Shown one piece after another: positions 8,745 to 18,571 of a stretch of DNA of 64,000 nucleotides. The translations under genes were made by a program, and so were the position numbers. This DNA is from Paracidovorax wautersii (lineage in GTDB: Bacteria > Pseudomonadota > Gammaproteobacteria > Burkholderiales > Burkholderiaceae_C): NCBI GenBank assembly GCA_009912175.1, contig WNDQ01000006.1, positions 1-64,000 on the forward strand. The letters run 5' to 3'. Each line of letters starts with the position of its first letter. Position 1 is the first letter of the stretch. The notes beneath the pieces were generated by a model. The model was not told the DNA's origin and did not search any database. It worked only from the letters and a program-made list of their open reading frames with translations.

Positions 8745-11588
8745 ATGTCCGAGCAACCGACCGACTACCGCCAGTTCCTCAACCTGCCCGACACGCCCTT
8801 CCCCATGCGCGGCGACCTGCCCAAGCGCGAGCCGGGCTGGGTCCAGGAATGGGAGGAACAAGGCATCTACAAGAAGCTGCGCGACGCGCGCTGCGGCAAG
8901 CCCAAGTTCATCCTGCACGACGGCCCGCCCTACGCCAACGGCAAGCTGCACATCGGGCACGCGGTCAACAAGGTGCTCAAGGACATGATCACCAAGGCGC
9001 GCCAGCTCGAAGGCTATGACGCGCTGTACGTGCCGGGCTGGGACTGCCACGGCCTGCCGATCGAGAACGCCATCGAAAAACTGCACGGCCGCAACCTGCC
9101 GCGCGACGAGATGCAGGCCAAGAGCCGCGCCTTCGCCACCGAGCAGATCGCGCAGCAGATGGCCGACTTCAAGCGCCTGGGCGTGCTCGGCGACTGGGAG
9201 CATCCCTACAAGACCATGGACTACGCCAACGAGGCCGGCGAGCTGCGCGCCTTGAAGCGTGTGATGGAACGCGGCTACGTCTACCGCGGCCTCAAGCCCG
9301 TGTACTGGTGCTTTGACTGCGGCTCGTCGCTGGCCGAGTTCGAGATCGAATACGCCGACAAAAAATCGCAGACGCTCGACGTCGCCTTCCCCGCGGCCGA
9401 GCCGGCCAGGCTGGCCGCCGCCTTCGGCCTGCCGGCGCTGGACAAACCGGCCTTCATCGTCATCTGGACCACCACGGCCTGGACGCTGCCGGCCAACCAG
9501 GCACTCAACGTCAACCCCGAACTGGACTACAGCCTGGTCGACACCGAGCGCGGCCTGTTCATCGTCGCCACGGCGCTGGTCGAGAAATGCCTGGCGCGCT
9601 GGAAGCTCGACGGCCGCGTGGTCGCCACCGCCAAGGGTGCGGTGCTCGACCACCTGCAGTTCAAGCACCCGCTGGCCCACGTTGATGCGGGCTACGACCG
9701 CACCAGCCCGGTCTACCTGGCCGACTACGCCACCGCCGACGACGGCACCGGCGTCGTGCACTCGGCGCCCGCCTACGGCCTGGACGACTTCAATTCCTGC
9801 GTGGCCAACGGCCTGGACTACGACGACATCCGCAACCCCGTGCAGGGCAACGGTGTCTATGCGCCCGAGCTGCCGCTGTTCGGCGGCCAGCACATCTGGA
9901 AGGCCGCGCCCGTCATCATCGACGCGCTGCGCGATGCCGGCCACCTGCTCGACACCACCACCATCACGCACAGCTACCCGCACTGCTGGCGCCACAAGAC
10001 GCCGGTGATCTACCGCGCGGCCGCCCAGTGGTTCATCCGCATGGACGAAGGCGACGGCGTGTTCACCAGCGACAAGGCGCCCGGCACGCTGCGCCAGACG
10101 GCGCTGGCCGCCATCGAGCAGACCCGCTTCTACCCCGAGAACGGCCGCACCCGCCTGCGCGACATGATCGCCAACCGGCCCGACTGGTGCATCAGCCGCC
10201 AGCGCAGCTGGGGCGTGCCGCTGCCCTTCTTCCTGCACAAGGATTCGGGCGAGCTGCACCCGCGCACCATGGCCATCCTCGACCAGGCGATCGCCATCGT
10301 CGCCGAAGGCGGCATCGAGGCCTGGAGCCGCGCCACGGCCGAGGACATCCTGGGCGCCGAGGACGCCGCGCTCTACACCAAGAGCACCGACATTCTTGAA
10401 GTGTGGTTCGACTCGGGTTCAACCTTCTGGCACGTGCTGCGCGGCACCCACAACGAATCGCACCACGACACCGGCCCCGAGGCCGACCTCTACCTGGAAG
10501 GCCACGACCAGCACCGCGGCTGGTTCCACAGCTCGCTGCTGCTGGCCGCCGCGCTCGAAGGCCGCGCGCCCTACAAGGGGCTGCTGACCCATGGCTTCAC
10601 CGTGGACGGCCAGGGCAAGAAGATGAGCAAGTCGCTCGGCAACACGGTTGCGCCGCAGGAAGTCAGCAACAAGCTCGGCGCCGAGATCATCCGCCTGTGG
10701 GTGGCCTCGACCGACTACTCGGGCGACCTGGCGATCGATGACAAGATCCTGGCGCGTGTGGTCGACGGCTATCGCCGCATCCGCAACACGTTGCGTTTCC
10801 TGCTGGCCAACACCAGCGACTTCGACCCGGCCCGCGACGCTGTGCCCTTCGACCAGTTGCTGGAGATCGACCGCTACGCGCTGGCGCGCGCCGCGCAGTT
10901 CCAGGCCGACACGCTGCAGCACTACCAGGCCTACGAGTTCCACCCGGTGGTCGCCAAGCTGCAGGTCTATTGCAGCGAAGACCTGGGCGCCTTCTACCTG
11001 GACGTGCTCAAGGACCGCCTGTACGTGACGCCGGCCAAGAGCCTGGCGCGGCGCAGCGCGCAGACCGCGCTGTGGCACCTCACGCACGCCATGCTGCGCT
11101 GGATGGCGCCCTTCCTGTCGTTCACGGCCGAAGAAGCGTGGAAGGTGTTTGCGCCCGGCGCGTCGCCCTCGATCTTCACCGAGACCTTCTGGGACATCCC
11201 CACACCGGGCGACGCCCCGGCGCTGCTGGCCAAGTGGAGCCGCATCCGCGAGATCCGCGACGTCGCCAACAAGCGCATCGAGGACGTGCGCACCGAAGGC
11301 AAGATCGGCTCGTCGCTGCAGGCCGCGCTCACCATCCATGCCGCCCCCGAAGACCACGCGCTGCTGGCCAGCCTGGGCGCCGACCTCAAGTTCGTGACCA
11401 TCACCTCGCAAGCCACGCTGGTGGCGGGCGACGCGCTGGCGGTGGACGTGGCCCTGGCGCCCGGCAGCAAGTGCGCGCTGACCTGGCACTACAGCGAAGA
11501 CGTCGGCCGCGACGCCGCACACCCGACGCTGTCGGCCCGCGCGATCGACAACCTCTACGGCGCGGGCGAAACCCGCACGGTGGCCTGA
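8745..11588 (+). CDS. ileS: Isoleucine--tRNA ligase
   Basis: IleS charges tRNA-Ile in the cytoplasm. The 947-residue protein has [13 protein letters not shown] (HIGH at 69-72), the editing domain, and KMSKS at 626-630. It matches the eubacterial type with a C-terminal extension. The start ATG ([17 protein letters not shown]) was chosen because homology begins there. In the C-terminal zinc site the spacing of E. coli C902/C905/C922/C925 is preserved exactly (910, 913, 930, 933), but only C910 remains; the others are Thr, Ser and Ala. Otherwise the family is unmistakable. The stop overlaps the lspA start (TGATG). Confidence 0.96.
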   Translation: MSEQPTDYRQFLNLPDTPFPMRGDLPKREPGWVQEWEEQGIYKKLRDARCGKPKFILHDGPPYANGKLHIGHAVNKVLKDMITKARQLEGYDALYVPGWDCHGLPIENAIEKLHGRNLPRDEMQAKSRAFATEQIAQQMADFKRLGVLGDWEHPYKTMDYANEAGELRALKRVMERGYVYRGLKPVYWCFDCGSSLAEFEIEYADKKSQTLDVAFPAAEPARLAAAFGLPALDKPAFIVIWTTTAWTLPANQALNVNPELDYSLVDTERGLFIVATALVEKCLARWKLDGRVVATAKGAVLDHLQFKHPLAHVDAGYDRTSPVYLADYATADDGTGVVHSAPAYGLDDFNSCVANGLDYDDIRNPVQGNGVYAPELPLFGGQHIWKAAPVIIDALRDAGHLLDTTTITHSYPHCWRHKTPVIYRAAAQWFIRMDEGDGVFTSDKAPGTLRQTALAAIEQTRFYPENGRTRLRDMIANRPDWCISRQRSWGVPLPFFLHKDSGELHPRTMAILDQAIAIVAEGGIEAWSRATAEDILGAEDAALYTKSTDILEVWFDSGSTFWHVLRGTHNESHHDTGPEADLYLEGHDQHRGWFHSSLLLAAALEGRAPYKGLLTHGFTVDGQGKKMSKSLGNTVAPQEVSNKLGAEIIRLWVASTDYSGDLAIDDKILARVVDGYRRIRNTLRFLLANTSDFDPARDAVPFDQLLEIDRYALARAAQFQADTLQHYQAYEFHPVVAKLQVYCSEDLGAFYLDVLKDRLYVTPAKSLARRSAQTALWHLTHAMLRWMAPFLSFTAEEAWKVFAPGASPSIFTETFWDIPTPGDAPALLAKWSRIREIRDVANKRIEDVRTEGKIGSSLQAALTIHAAPEDHALLASLGADLKFVTITSQATLVAGDALAVDVALAPGSKCALTWHYSEDVGRDAAHPTLSARAIDNLYGAGETRTVA

Positions 11589-12118
11589 TGGGCGCGCCGC
11601 ACACGGCCGCGCCGGCCGCCGCCACCGCAGCAGCAGCGCCGCGCCCCCGCGTCTGGCCCTGGCTGGCGCTGGCGGCCGCGCTGATCGTGCTCGACCAGTT
11701 GACCAAGCAGTGGATCCTGGCCACCTACGCCTGGGGCGAAGGCACACGCATCACGGGCTTCTTCAACATCGTGCGCGCCCACAACCCGGGCGCGGCCTTC
11801 AGCTTCCTGGCCGAGCACGACGGCTGGCAGCGCTGGTTCTTCACCGTCATCGGCGTGGGCGCCTCGGCCTTCATCGTCTGGCTGCTGCGCAAGCCGGGCA
11901 ACAGCCGGCTGTTCTCGTACGCGCTGGCCGGCATCATGGGCGGCGCGCTGGGCAACGTGGTCGACCGGCTGATGCACGGCTACGTGGTCGACTTCCTCGA
12001 CTTCCACTGGGCCGGCTGGCACTACCCGACCTTCAACGTGGCCGACATCGCCATCACCCTGGGCGCGGCCTGCCTGATCCTCGACGAGATCCTGCGCCTG
12101 CGGCGCGGCCGCGGCTGA
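11588..12118 (+). CDS. lspA: Lipoprotein signal peptidase (signal peptidase II)
   Basis: LspA is the inner-membrane aspartyl protease that cleaves prolipoprotein signal peptides before the lipidated cysteine. The 176-residue protein has four hydrophobic segments. The first holds the conserved '[10 protein letters not shown]', and the two catalytic aspartates lie in '[15 protein letters not shown]' and 'FNVADIAI'. '[11 protein letters not shown]' is also typical. A proline/alanine-rich N-terminal tail of about 20 residues precedes the first helix. Its ATG overlaps the ileS stop by one base, a common ileS-lspA arrangement. Confidence 0.95.
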   Translation: MGAPHTAAPAAATAAAAPRPRVWPWLALAAALIVLDQLTKQWILATYAWGEGTRITGFFNIVRAHNPGAAFSFLAEHDGWQRWFFTVIGVGASAFIVWLLRKPGNSRLFSYALAGIMGGALGNVVDRLMHGYVVDFLDFHWAGWHYPTFNVADIAITLGAACLILDEILRLRRGRG

Positions 12119-12163
12119 ACCCGCACGCCGCTCGCGCCCCGTCAGCGCCTGTTCACGCCCTTC

Positions 12164-13462
12164 TCACGGGGTGTGCGTGAGCAGCGACGGCAGCCACAGC
12201 GAGAAGGTCGGCACATAGGTCACCAGCGCCAGGCAGACCAGCAGCGCGCTGTAGAACGGCAGGATCGAGCGCATCACCTGCCCGACCGAGGCCCCGCCGA
12301 TGGCGCAACCGACGAACTGCGTCACCCCCACCGGCGGCGTGTTCAGGCCGAGCGCGCAGTTGATCAGCATGACGATGCCGAACTGCACCGGGTCCATGCC
12401 GAACTGCATGGCGATCGGCAGGAAGATGGGCGTGCACACCAGAATGGTGGCGGCCATGTCCAGGAAGGTGCCCAGCAGGAACAGCAGCACGTTGATCATC
12501 AGGAAGATCACCCACGGCGTGCTCGAGACCGAGGTCATCAGATCGCCCGTCTTCTGCGGCACCTCGTAGAGCGCCATGAAGTAGCCGAAGGCCGAGGAAA
12601 TGCCGATGAGCAGCAACACCGCGCCCGTGGTCTTGCAGGCCTTGGCGCAGGCCTTGAGGAAGTCCTCCCACTTGAGCGAGCGGTAGACCAGCACGGTCAC
12701 CAGCAGCGCCCACAGCACGGCCGTGGCGGCCGATTCGGTGGCCGTGAAGATGCCCGAGAGAATGCCCGCCAGGATGATGACCACGATCAGCAGGCCCGGC
12801 AGCGCCGACAGCCAGGCTGCCAGCACCTCGCGCCAGCCCGGGAATTTGCCGTGCACGGCGTAGCCGCGCTTGACCGCGACGTAGTAGGCCGCGCCCAGGT
12901 TGCACAGCGTCAGCAGCAGCGCCGGGATGACGCCCGCCAGGATCAGGCTGAGCACGCTGACCGAGGCGATGCCGGTGGTCGCCAGCGTGAAGATGATGAG
13001 GTTGTGCGAGGTCGGCATCAGCACGCCCACCAGCGCCGCGTGGGTGGTCACGTTGACCGCGTAGTCAGCGTCGTAGCCCTCCTTCTTCATCAGCGGGATC
13101 ATGACCGAGCCCATGGCCGAGACGTCGGCCAGGGCCGAGCCCGCGACGCCGCCGAACAGCGTGCAGCCCACCACGTTGCTCATGCCCAGGCCGCCGCGCA
13201 CATGCCCGACCAGGCTGTTGGCAAAACGCACGATGCGGTCGGCAATGCCGCCGTAGAGCATGAGCTCGCCCGCGAAGACGAAGAAGGGAATGGCCAGAAA
13301 AGAGAAGATCTGCATGCCGCCCACCATCTTCTGGAAGACGACGGGCACGGGCAGGCCCGCGTACAGCACGGTGGCCACCGAGGCCAGGCCGATGGAGAAC
13401 GCCACGGGCACACCAAGCACCAGCAGCACGAGAAAGCTGAGCGAAAGAATCGCGAGTTCCAT
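12164..13462 (-). CDS. dctM: TRAP transporter large permease (DctM family)
   Basis: This is the 12-TM ion-coupled permease subunit of a TRAP transporter, which imports organic acids delivered by a periplasmic receptor. The 432-residue, highly hydrophobic protein shows the DctM signatures 'GVPVAFSIGLAS', 'IPFFVFAGELM', 'SGSALADVSAMGSVMIP'-like (GVAGSALADVSAMG) and 'GLNTPPVGV'. It is last in the dctP-dctQ-dctM run on the minus strand, 53 nt after dctQ. Substrate cannot be read from this subunit. It converges on lspA with 45 nt between the stops and no obvious terminator. Confidence 0.93.
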   Translation of the reverse strand: MELAILSLSFLVLLVLGVPVAFSIGLASVATVLYAGLPVPVVFQKMVGGMQIFSFLAIPFFVFAGELMLYGGIADRIVRFANSLVGHVRGGLGMSNVVGCTLFGGVAGSALADVSAMGSVMIPLMKKEGYDADYAVNVTTHAALVGVLMPTSHNLIIFTLATTGIASVSVLSLILAGVIPALLLTLCNLGAAYYVAVKRGYAVHGKFPGWREVLAAWLSALPGLLIVVIILAGILSGIFTATESAATAVLWALLVTVLVYRSLKWEDFLKACAKACKTTGAVLLLIGISSAFGYFMALYEVPQKTGDLMTSVSSTPWVIFLMINVLLFLLGTFLDMAATILVCTPIFLPIAMQFGMDPVQFGIVMLINCALGLNTPPVGVTQFVGCAIGGASVGQVMRSILPFYSALLVCLALVTYVPTFSLWLPSLLTHTP

Positions 13463-13515
13463 GGAAAGTCACCTGGGCGCGTGGCCCGTTGTCGAGGTTG
13501 GGGGCGGGGCCGCGA

Positions 13516-14109
13516 TCAGTGCCAGGCGGGCACCACGTCTTCGCCGCGCAGCAGCGCAACGATGTGTTCGATGGAAAACAGCACGATGAGCACGCCGGCA
13601 ATCACCATCGACAGGTAGTCCAGGCCCACGGGCAGGCCCAGCATGGGATCGAGCTCGTCCCACTTGTAGCCCACCCAGATCCAGCCGCTCCAGGCCATGA
13701 TGCCGCCGAACAGCGCCACCAGCGCGTGGATGAGCAGCTCCACCTTCAGCCGCAGGCCCTCGGGCAGCAATGCCACCAGGGACTCCAGGCCGATGTGGCC
13801 GGCGTCGCGCACGCCCACGGCCACGCCCAGCGCGGTCACGTACAGCACGAGCTGCAGGGCCAGCGCCTCGGTCCAGGTCGGCGTGTCGTTGAACACATAG
13901 CGGCCGACGACCTGGGTCTGCACCGACACGATGATGCCCAGCAGGCCGATGATGCCCAGCACCAGGCTGCCCTTGCTGAGGGCCGCGCACAGGCGCGCAT
14001 AGAAATGGGACGCCGCGGCGCGGCGGCGTTCGGGGTCGATCGCGGGGGCGACCGGGGCGACGGCGGCGCTGCGCGCGGCCGCCGTGGGCGAAGGCAGGGA
14101 AGTCGGCAT
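13516..14109 (-). CDS. dctQ: TRAP transporter small permease (DctQ family)
   Basis: This is the four-helix membrane subunit that partners DctM. The hydrophobic segments are separated as in DctQ, with conserved 'VVGRYVFNDTPTWTEALALQL' (W and E in the TWTEE-like motif) and 'DAGHIGLESL'. From ATG 14109 it is 197 residues with a 35-residue Ala/Pro-rich N-terminus. A GTG 13 codons upstream (14148) is in frame but no better supported by a ribosome-binding site. It lies between dctP and dctM, 69 nt from the dctP stop. Confidence 0.88.
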   Translation of the reverse strand: MPTSLPSPTAAARSAAVAPVAPAIDPERRRAAASHFYARLCAALSKGSLVLGIIGLLGIIVSVQTQVVGRYVFNDTPTWTEALALQLVLYVTALGVAVGVRDAGHIGLESLVALLPEGLRLKVELLIHALVALFGGIMAWSGWIWVGYKWDELDPMLGLPVGLDYLSMVIAGVLIVLFSIEHIVALLRGEDVVPAWH

Positions 14110-14178
14110 GGCAATGATCGGTGGACGGGGTGAAACCCTCGGCCGCACCCCACGGTGGGGCGCGGCGCCAGGCTGCGT

Positions 14179-15144
14179 TTACTTCGTGTCCTGCACGGCC
14201 TTGACCAGGCGCTGCGGATCGGGCGTGTTGATGAACCGGGCGTAGACCGGCTCCACAGCCTTCTTGAAGGACGCCTTGTCCACGTCGTCGATGATCTGGG
14301 CCCCGGCCTTGACGACGATGTCGCGCGCCTTGGTCTCCTGTTCATCCCACTTCTGGCGCTGGAACTTGACGGACTCCTTGGCCGTGGCGCGGAACAGCTC
14401 CTGGTCCTCCTTGGAGAGCTTGTCGAAGAAGGTCTTGGAGATCACCAGCATCTCGGGCGCCATCGAATGCTCGGTGCGCGAATAGAACTTGACCGCCTCG
14501 TAGTGCTTGAAGCCCTCGTAGGACGGGATGTTGTTCTCGGCCGCATCGATCAGGCCGGTCTTGAGCGCGGTGTAGACCTCGCCCGTGGGCATGGGCGTGG
14601 CGTTGGCGCCCATCGCGCCGACCAGCGCCACCCACAGCTCCGACTGCTGCACGCGGATCTTCAGCCCCTTGACGTCGTCGAGCGTGCGCACCGGCTTCTT
14701 GGCGTAGATCGAGCGCGCGCCGCTGTCGTAGAAGGCCAGGCCCACCAGGCCCTGGCTTTCGCAGCCCTTGAGGATTTCCTCGCCCACCGGGCCGTCGAGC
14801 GACTTGCGCATGTGCGCGATGGAGTCGAACAGGAAGGGCATGGTCGGCACCAGGCTCTTGGGGCAGATCGCGTTGAGCGAGCTGATGTTGACGCGGTTCA
14901 TCTCCAGCGCGCCGATCTTGACCTGGTCGAGCGTCTCCTTTTCCGTGCCCAGCGCGCTCTTGTTGAAGACCTTGATCTTGTACTTGCCGTTGCTGCGCTG
15001 GTCCAGCAACTGGCTCATGTGCTTGACGGCGGCCACGGTCGGGTAGTCGTCACTGTTGTGGACGTCGGCCGAGCGCAGCTCGACGGCCTGCGCGCCGAGC
15101 ACGGCGGCGGCGGCCAGGGCCGCCATCAGGGGTTTGAAGTTCAT
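14179..15144 (-). CDS. dctP: TRAP transporter periplasmic solute-binding protein (DctP family)
   Basis: This is the receptor subunit of the TRAP system encoded with dctQ and dctM. The 321-residue precursor starts with a Sec signal peptide ([20 protein letters not shown], cleavage about residue 20). DctP-family segments follow: '[16 protein letters not shown]', '[19 protein letters not shown]', '[15 protein letters not shown]' with the conserved Arg that binds carboxylate, and '[21 protein letters not shown]'. ATG 15144 was chosen for the signal peptide and the preceding GGAG. The ligand is likely a C4-dicarboxylate or sugar acid, but that is family inference. Confidence 0.92.
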   Translation of the reverse strand: MNFKPLMAALAAAAVLGAQAVELRSADVHNSDDYPTVAAVKHMSQLLDQRSNGKYKIKVFNKSALGTEKETLDQVKIGALEMNRVNISSLNAICPKSLVPTMPFLFDSIAHMRKSLDGPVGEEILKGCESQGLVGLAFYDSGARSIYAKKPVRTLDDVKGLKIRVQQSELWVALVGAMGANATPMPTGEVYTALKTGLIDAAENNIPSYEGFKHYEAVKFYSRTEHSMAPEMLVISKTFFDKLSKEDQELFRATAKESVKFQRQKWDEQETKARDIVVKAGAQIIDDVDKASFKKAVEPVYARFINTPDPQRLVKAVQDTK

Positions 15145-15216
15145 GTCTCCGTCTCTCTCAGGGTGGTTGATGAAGGGGTGGCCAGGGCATGCGCGCCCGT
15201 GCGGCGCAGCGCGGCC

Positions 15217-15308
15217 CAGCCGATGCGCGCGCCTGCGGCATCCGGGCGCGCGATCGAGCCCGGCCCCGATTCGCTGAGCAGCCGATGCGCGCGCCTGCGG
15301 CATCCGGG
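15217..15308. repeat. Direct repeat, 30 bp, two copies upstream of dctP
   Basis: The 30-bp sequence beginning CAGCCGATGCGCGCGCCTGC occurs at 15217-15246 and again at 15279-15308, 62 bp apart start to start. The copies are identical across the 30 bases. The intervening 32 bp is rich in CCCGG/CCGGG inverted repeats. It could be a recent local duplication or paired binding sites. No function is evident. Confidence 0.7.
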
Positions 15309-15487
15309 ATCGGGGCAGGACGCGGCCTGCCGAGGTGTTGGAAAGTAGGGGCGCTAACGCGCCGGGGCGCCGGACCCCGGCCCAATGCCGGGGCGGTCGC
15401 AGGCGACGGCCGCAAAGGCCCGTCGTCGACTCGAAAAGCCGATATTCCGCGCGGTGGCGGGACGCTTCCCCAGATAAGCGTGATCGT

Positions 15488-15499
15488 GTGTCATGACAC
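15488..15499. promoter_or_regulatory. Perfect 12-bp palindrome, possible operator
   Basis: GTGTCATGACAC is a perfect dyad, followed at once by a third half-site TGACAC (15500-15505). It lies about 345 bp upstream of dctP and 335 bp upstream of the symporter gene. Its symmetry suits a dimeric regulator, but no regulator gene is adjacent and the assignment is speculative. Confidence 0.3.
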
Positions 15500-15834
15500 T
15501 GACACGTGGTCCTGATGTTCTGTTATCGGTTGTCGTACACCCTACTAAAAATTATCAGAAAGTCCTCAGCCGAGGGGTATAAGTAGTTTCCACAATGTCC
15601 TCGAAATTTTCTCGGCATCCCCAGGGAAAACAGGCCGATCTGGCTGGGCCGGCAGGCATGGCGGCCTTCGGCTTCTTGAAGATAACTTGTGCGACAACTT
15701 AATGGTGCGCGGACCAGGCAGACCCCCTCTCGGCACGTCATGCCGCTGCTGGCGGGCGACGTGGCGGGGTACCCACGAAGCCCCCGGCATCGCCCGGCCG
15801 CGCTAAGCTAGGCGCTCAGTTCGCGCTCTGTCGT

Positions 15835-17478
15835 ATGAAGCACCTCCTCAACCTCCTGGCCGCCATCGCTCTGCTGGTGTGGGGCACCTACCTGGTCCGC
15901 ACCGGTGTGTTGCGCACCTTCGGCGCCAACCTGCGCCATTTCCTGTCGCGCAGCCTGGGCAACCGCTTTTCGGCGGCGTTCTCGGGCATTGCCGTCACCG
16001 CCCTGGTGCAGTCGAGCACCGCCACGGCGCTGATCACCTCGTCCTTCGTCGGCCAGGGCCTGATCGCGCTGCCGGCGGCCATGGCCGTGATGCTCGGGGC
16101 CAACATCGGCACCGCCGTGATCGCCGTGGTGTTCTCGTTCGACCTGTCGTGGCTGTCGCCGCTGTTCATCTTCGTGGGCGTGGTGCTGTTCATCTCGCGC
16201 CAGCACACACGCGTGGGCGACTTCGGCCGCATGCTCATCGGCCTGGGCCTGATGCTGCTGGCCCTGCGGCTGGTGACCGAATCGACCACGCTGCTGACCC
16301 AGGCGCCCGCCGTGCAGCTGATGCTGGAGTCGGTCTCCAGCGACCTGCTGCTGGAAATCCTGCTCGGCGCGGCGCTGGCCGTGCTCAGCTACTCCAGCCT
16401 GGCCGTGGTGCTGCTGACCGCCACGCTGGCGCTGCAGGTGCTGTCGACCGACGTCGCGCTCGGCCTGGTGCTGGGCGCCAACCTGGGCAGCGGGCTGCAG
16501 CCGCTGCTCACCTCGGCGCGCGCCTCGCCGCTGGCGCGCCAGGTGCCGCTGGGCGCACTGCTCACCAAGATCCTGGGCGTGGCCGTGGCGGCCTTCCTGA
16601 TTCAGCCCTGGCTGACGCTGGCGCGCAAGTACACGGCCGACCCGGCCACGCTGGTGGTGATGTTCCACCTGTGCTTCAACGTCATGCTGGCCGTGCTGTT
16701 CATCGGCCTGACGACCCACGTGGCACGCTGGACCGAAAAGCTGCAGCCGCGCCCCAAACCCGGCGCCGGCCCACTGGACCGGCCCAACCACCTCGACGCC
16801 TCGGTACTGGCCACGCCCTCGCTGGCCATTTCCTGCGCCGCGCGCGAGGCCATGCACCTGGCCGACATGGTCGAGACCATGCTGCGCGGCGTGATGACGG
16901 TGCTCCAGACCAACAACCTGCAGCTCTCGCAGAGCCTGCGCAAGATGGACGACGACGTCGACGGCACCTACTCGGGCATCAAGTACTACATGACCAAGAT
17001 CTCGCGCCAGGCCCTGAGCGACGCCGAAGGCCAGCGCTGGACCGACATCATCAGCTTCACCATCAACATGGAGCAGATCGGCGACATCACCGAGCGTGTG
17101 CTGCAGGACATCGAGGACAAGAAGATCCGCCCGGCCCGCAACTTCTCGCCCGCCGGCCAGACCGAGATCGAGGAACTGCACGCCCGGCTGCTCTCCAACC
17201 TGCGCCTGGGCATGAGCGTCTTTCTCAACGGCAGCGTGCGCGACGCCCAGCGGTTGCTGGAGGAAAAGGTGCGCTTTCGCGACCTCGAACGAGCCTACGC
17301 CAACTCCCACCTCGACCGCCTGAGCGAAAAGACCATGCCCAGCATCGAGACCAGCTCGCTGCACATCGACCTCATCAGCGAGTTCAAGCGCATCAACTCG
17401 CACATCTGCTCGATCGCCTACCCCATCCTCGACTCGGCCGGCGCGCTGGCGCCCAGCCGGCTCAAGGTCGATCAGTGA
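15835..17478 (+). CDS. Na+/phosphate symporter family protein with C-terminal PhoU-like domain
   Basis: This membrane transporter of the NptA/YjbB type couples sodium to inorganic phosphate. In the 547 residues the N-terminal about 310 form the duplicated Na/Pi-cotransporter fold. The first repeat holds the QSSTATA signature; the second has a degenerate 'LSYSSLAVVL'. A proline-rich linker (about 305-320) leads to a helical PhoU-like domain (about 330-540: 'HLADMVETMLRGVM', 'EQIGDITERVLQDI'). It is monocistronic by position, and the start gives the canonical first helix. Import versus export cannot be decided from sequence. Confidence 0.9.
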   Translation: MKHLLNLLAAIALLVWGTYLVRTGVLRTFGANLRHFLSRSLGNRFSAAFSGIAVTALVQSSTATALITSSFVGQGLIALPAAMAVMLGANIGTAVIAVVFSFDLSWLSPLFIFVGVVLFISRQHTRVGDFGRMLIGLGLMLLALRLVTESTTLLTQAPAVQLMLESVSSDLLLEILLGAALAVLSYSSLAVVLLTATLALQVLSTDVALGLVLGANLGSGLQPLLTSARASPLARQVPLGALLTKILGVAVAAFLIQPWLTLARKYTADPATLVVMFHLCFNVMLAVLFIGLTTHVARWTEKLQPRPKPGAGPLDRPNHLDASVLATPSLAISCAAREAMHLADMVETMLRGVMTVLQTNNLQLSQSLRKMDDDVDGTYSGIKYYMTKISRQALSDAEGQRWTDIISFTINMEQIGDITERVLQDIEDKKIRPARNFSPAGQTEIEELHARLLSNLRLGMSVFLNGSVRDAQRLLEEKVRFRDLERAYANSHLDRLSEKTMPSIETSSLHIDLISEFKRINSHICSIAYPILDSAGALAPSRLKVDQ

Positions 17479-17814
17479 GAGGAGCAAGGCCAGCCGCCAG
17501 TCACAATTGAATCTTTTTGTTTCAATTAAAACAAGCGGCTGACGCCAGGCCCGCAGCCCCTTGTCACGACTGGGATTTGCCCTCGGGGCCGGCCCCGCAT
17601 CGATACAAAAAAACTCTAGATATAGCGGCAACGAAGCTACCCAACCACTACCGGTAGCGTTATGATTTCCCTCACGCCAGTCGCCGCACACCCATCCGCA
17701 GTCTCATGGAGGTTCGGCCGGCGGATCGATCTGGCATCGATTCCTGGCGGTTTTCAATTCAGCAGAACCGCCCTTTTCAAACCGATTGAACCTCCCAGCC
17801 AAGGACTCTTCATC
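17479..17814 (+). other. 336-nt intergenic region upstream of nrdH
   Basis: After the symporter stop there is a weak AT-rich hairpin (AATTGAA...TTCAATT, 17505-17527). A GC palindrome CGGGGCCGGCCCCG follows at 17584-17597, then the NrdR boxes listed separately and a TATGAT -10-like word at 17661-17666. The rest, up to the nrdH ribosome-binding site AAGGA at about 17801, shows nothing recognisable. Confidence 0.5.
17613..17660 (+). promoter_or_regulatory. Tandem NrdR boxes of the nrdHIEF operon
   Basis: CTAGATATAG (17616-17625) matches nine of ten bases of the NrdR core CWATATATWG. CTACCGGTAG (17648-17657) keeps both CTA/TAG arms. The two sites are 32 bp apart, three helical turns, which is the known arrangement for cooperative NrdR binding. 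A TATGAT -10 candidate follows immediately (17661-17666), so bound NrdR would occlude the promoter. The nrdR gene is not in the window. Confidence 0.7.
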
Positions 17815-18048
17815 ATGAGCATCACGGTTTACACCAAGCCTGCTTGCGTGCAATGCAACGCGACCTATCGCGCGCTCGACCGCCGGGGCCTTGCCTATGA
17901 AATCGTCGACCTGACACAAGATGAAGCAGCCCTGGCCAAGGTCAAGGCGCTGGGCTACCAGCAAGCGCCCATCGTGATCGCGGGCGACGACCACTGGTCG
18001 GGCTTCCGCCCCGACAAGATCAGCGCCCTGGCCACCACCGCCGCCTGA
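17815..18048 (+). CDS. nrdH: Glutaredoxin-like protein NrdH
   Basis: NrdH is the thioredoxin-reductase-dependent hydrogen donor for class Ib ribonucleotide reductase. The 77-residue protein begins [14 protein letters not shown], with the CVQC active site at residues 11-14 typical of NrdH. The WSGFRPDK motif near the C-terminus is the NrdH signature that distinguishes it from ordinary glutaredoxins. AAGGA lies 10 nt upstream of the ATG. An in-frame ATG at 17662 would add 51 residues with no homology and overlaps the promoter, so it was rejected. Confidence 0.95.
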   Translation: MSITVYTKPACVQCNATYRALDRRGLAYEIVDLTQDEAALAKVKALGYQQAPIVIAGDDHWSGFRPDKISALATTAA

Positions 18049-18083
18049 CCGGGCCGATCCATCCACCTCGAAAGGCCAGGCCA

Positions 18084-18554
18084 ATGTCTCCCTTGGTCTA
18101 CTATTCGAGCCCCTCGGAAAACACGCACCGCTTCGTTCAGAAGCTCGGGCTCAGAGCCCGGCGTATTCCGCACCGCCCCGACGAGGACGCGCCCTTCCTC
18201 GTCGACGAGCCCTACATCCTGATGCTCCCGAGCTACGGGGGCGGCAATGTCAAGGGCGCGGTGCCCAAGCCCGTCATCCACTTTCTCAACGACCCGGGCA
18301 ACCGGGACGGGATCCGTGGCGTCATTGCGGCGGGGAACACGAATTTCGGCGAGGCGTATTGCCTGGCGGGGCGCATCATCGCGCAGAAGTGCCAGGTGCC
18401 TCTTTTGTACAACTTCGAACTGCTGGGCACGCCCGACGACGTGGCCCGGGTTCGCCATGGAGTAGAAACATTTTGGACACAACAACCCTCCCCCAAGGCA
18501 CCGCCCCGGAAACTTCCGGCGCAGTCACCAGCACCGCTGCATCCCGCGCACTGA
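18084..18554 (+). CDS. nrdI: Class Ib ribonucleotide reductase flavodoxin NrdI
   Basis: NrdI is a small FMN protein that supplies oxidant for assembling the Mn(III)2-tyrosyl radical cofactor of NrdF. The protein is 156 residues. The FMN phosphate loop '[12 protein letters not shown]' (6-17), 'MLPSYGGG' and '[12 protein letters not shown]' match the family. The last about 22 residues (Pro/Ala-rich after FWTQ) exceed the E. coli length and overlap the region just upstream of nrdE. It lies 35 nt after nrdH. Confidence 0.94.
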   Translation: MSPLVYYSSPSENTHRFVQKLGLRARRIPHRPDEDAPFLVDEPYILMLPSYGGGNVKGAVPKPVIHFLNDPGNRDGIRGVIAAGNTNFGEAYCLAGRIIAQKCQVPLLYNFELLGTPDDVARVRHGVETFWTQQPSPKAPPRKLPAQSPAPLHPAH

Positions 18555-18571
18555 GCGCGGGCGGCAAGCCC

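Larger units (their letters stand above)
15145..15834. other. 690-nt gene-free region between dctP and the Na/Pi symporter
   Basis: The half next to dctP is extremely GC-rich and carries a 30-bp direct repeat (see separate entry) and several nested hairpins. The part from about 15500 to 15720 is much more AT-rich than anything around it. It contains GTATAAG and GATAAT-like words that could serve as -10 elements in either direction. A 72-codon minus frame (15523-15741) exists but has no supporting homology or RBS. Promoters for both flanking transcription units must lie here. I see no RNA gene. Confidence 0.5.

Noticed and set aside
15523-15741. 72-codon minus frame in the AT-rich block upstream of the symporter
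   Set aside because: No RBS and no recognisable motif, and the codon composition is unlike neighbouring genes.
17584-17597. CGGGGCCGGCCCCG palindrome upstream of nrdH as a terminator for the symporter
   Set aside because: No loop or T tract; probably a chance GC palindrome.
15808-17691. 627-codon minus frame opposite the Na/Pi symporter
   Set aside because: Gln/His/Arg-rich shadow translation; the plus-strand frame has a clear transporter fold.
17662-17814. Upstream in-frame ATG for nrdH giving 128 residues
   Set aside because: The extra 51 residues lie over the promoter/leader and have no homology; the ATG at 17815 has a proper RBS and canonical N-terminus.
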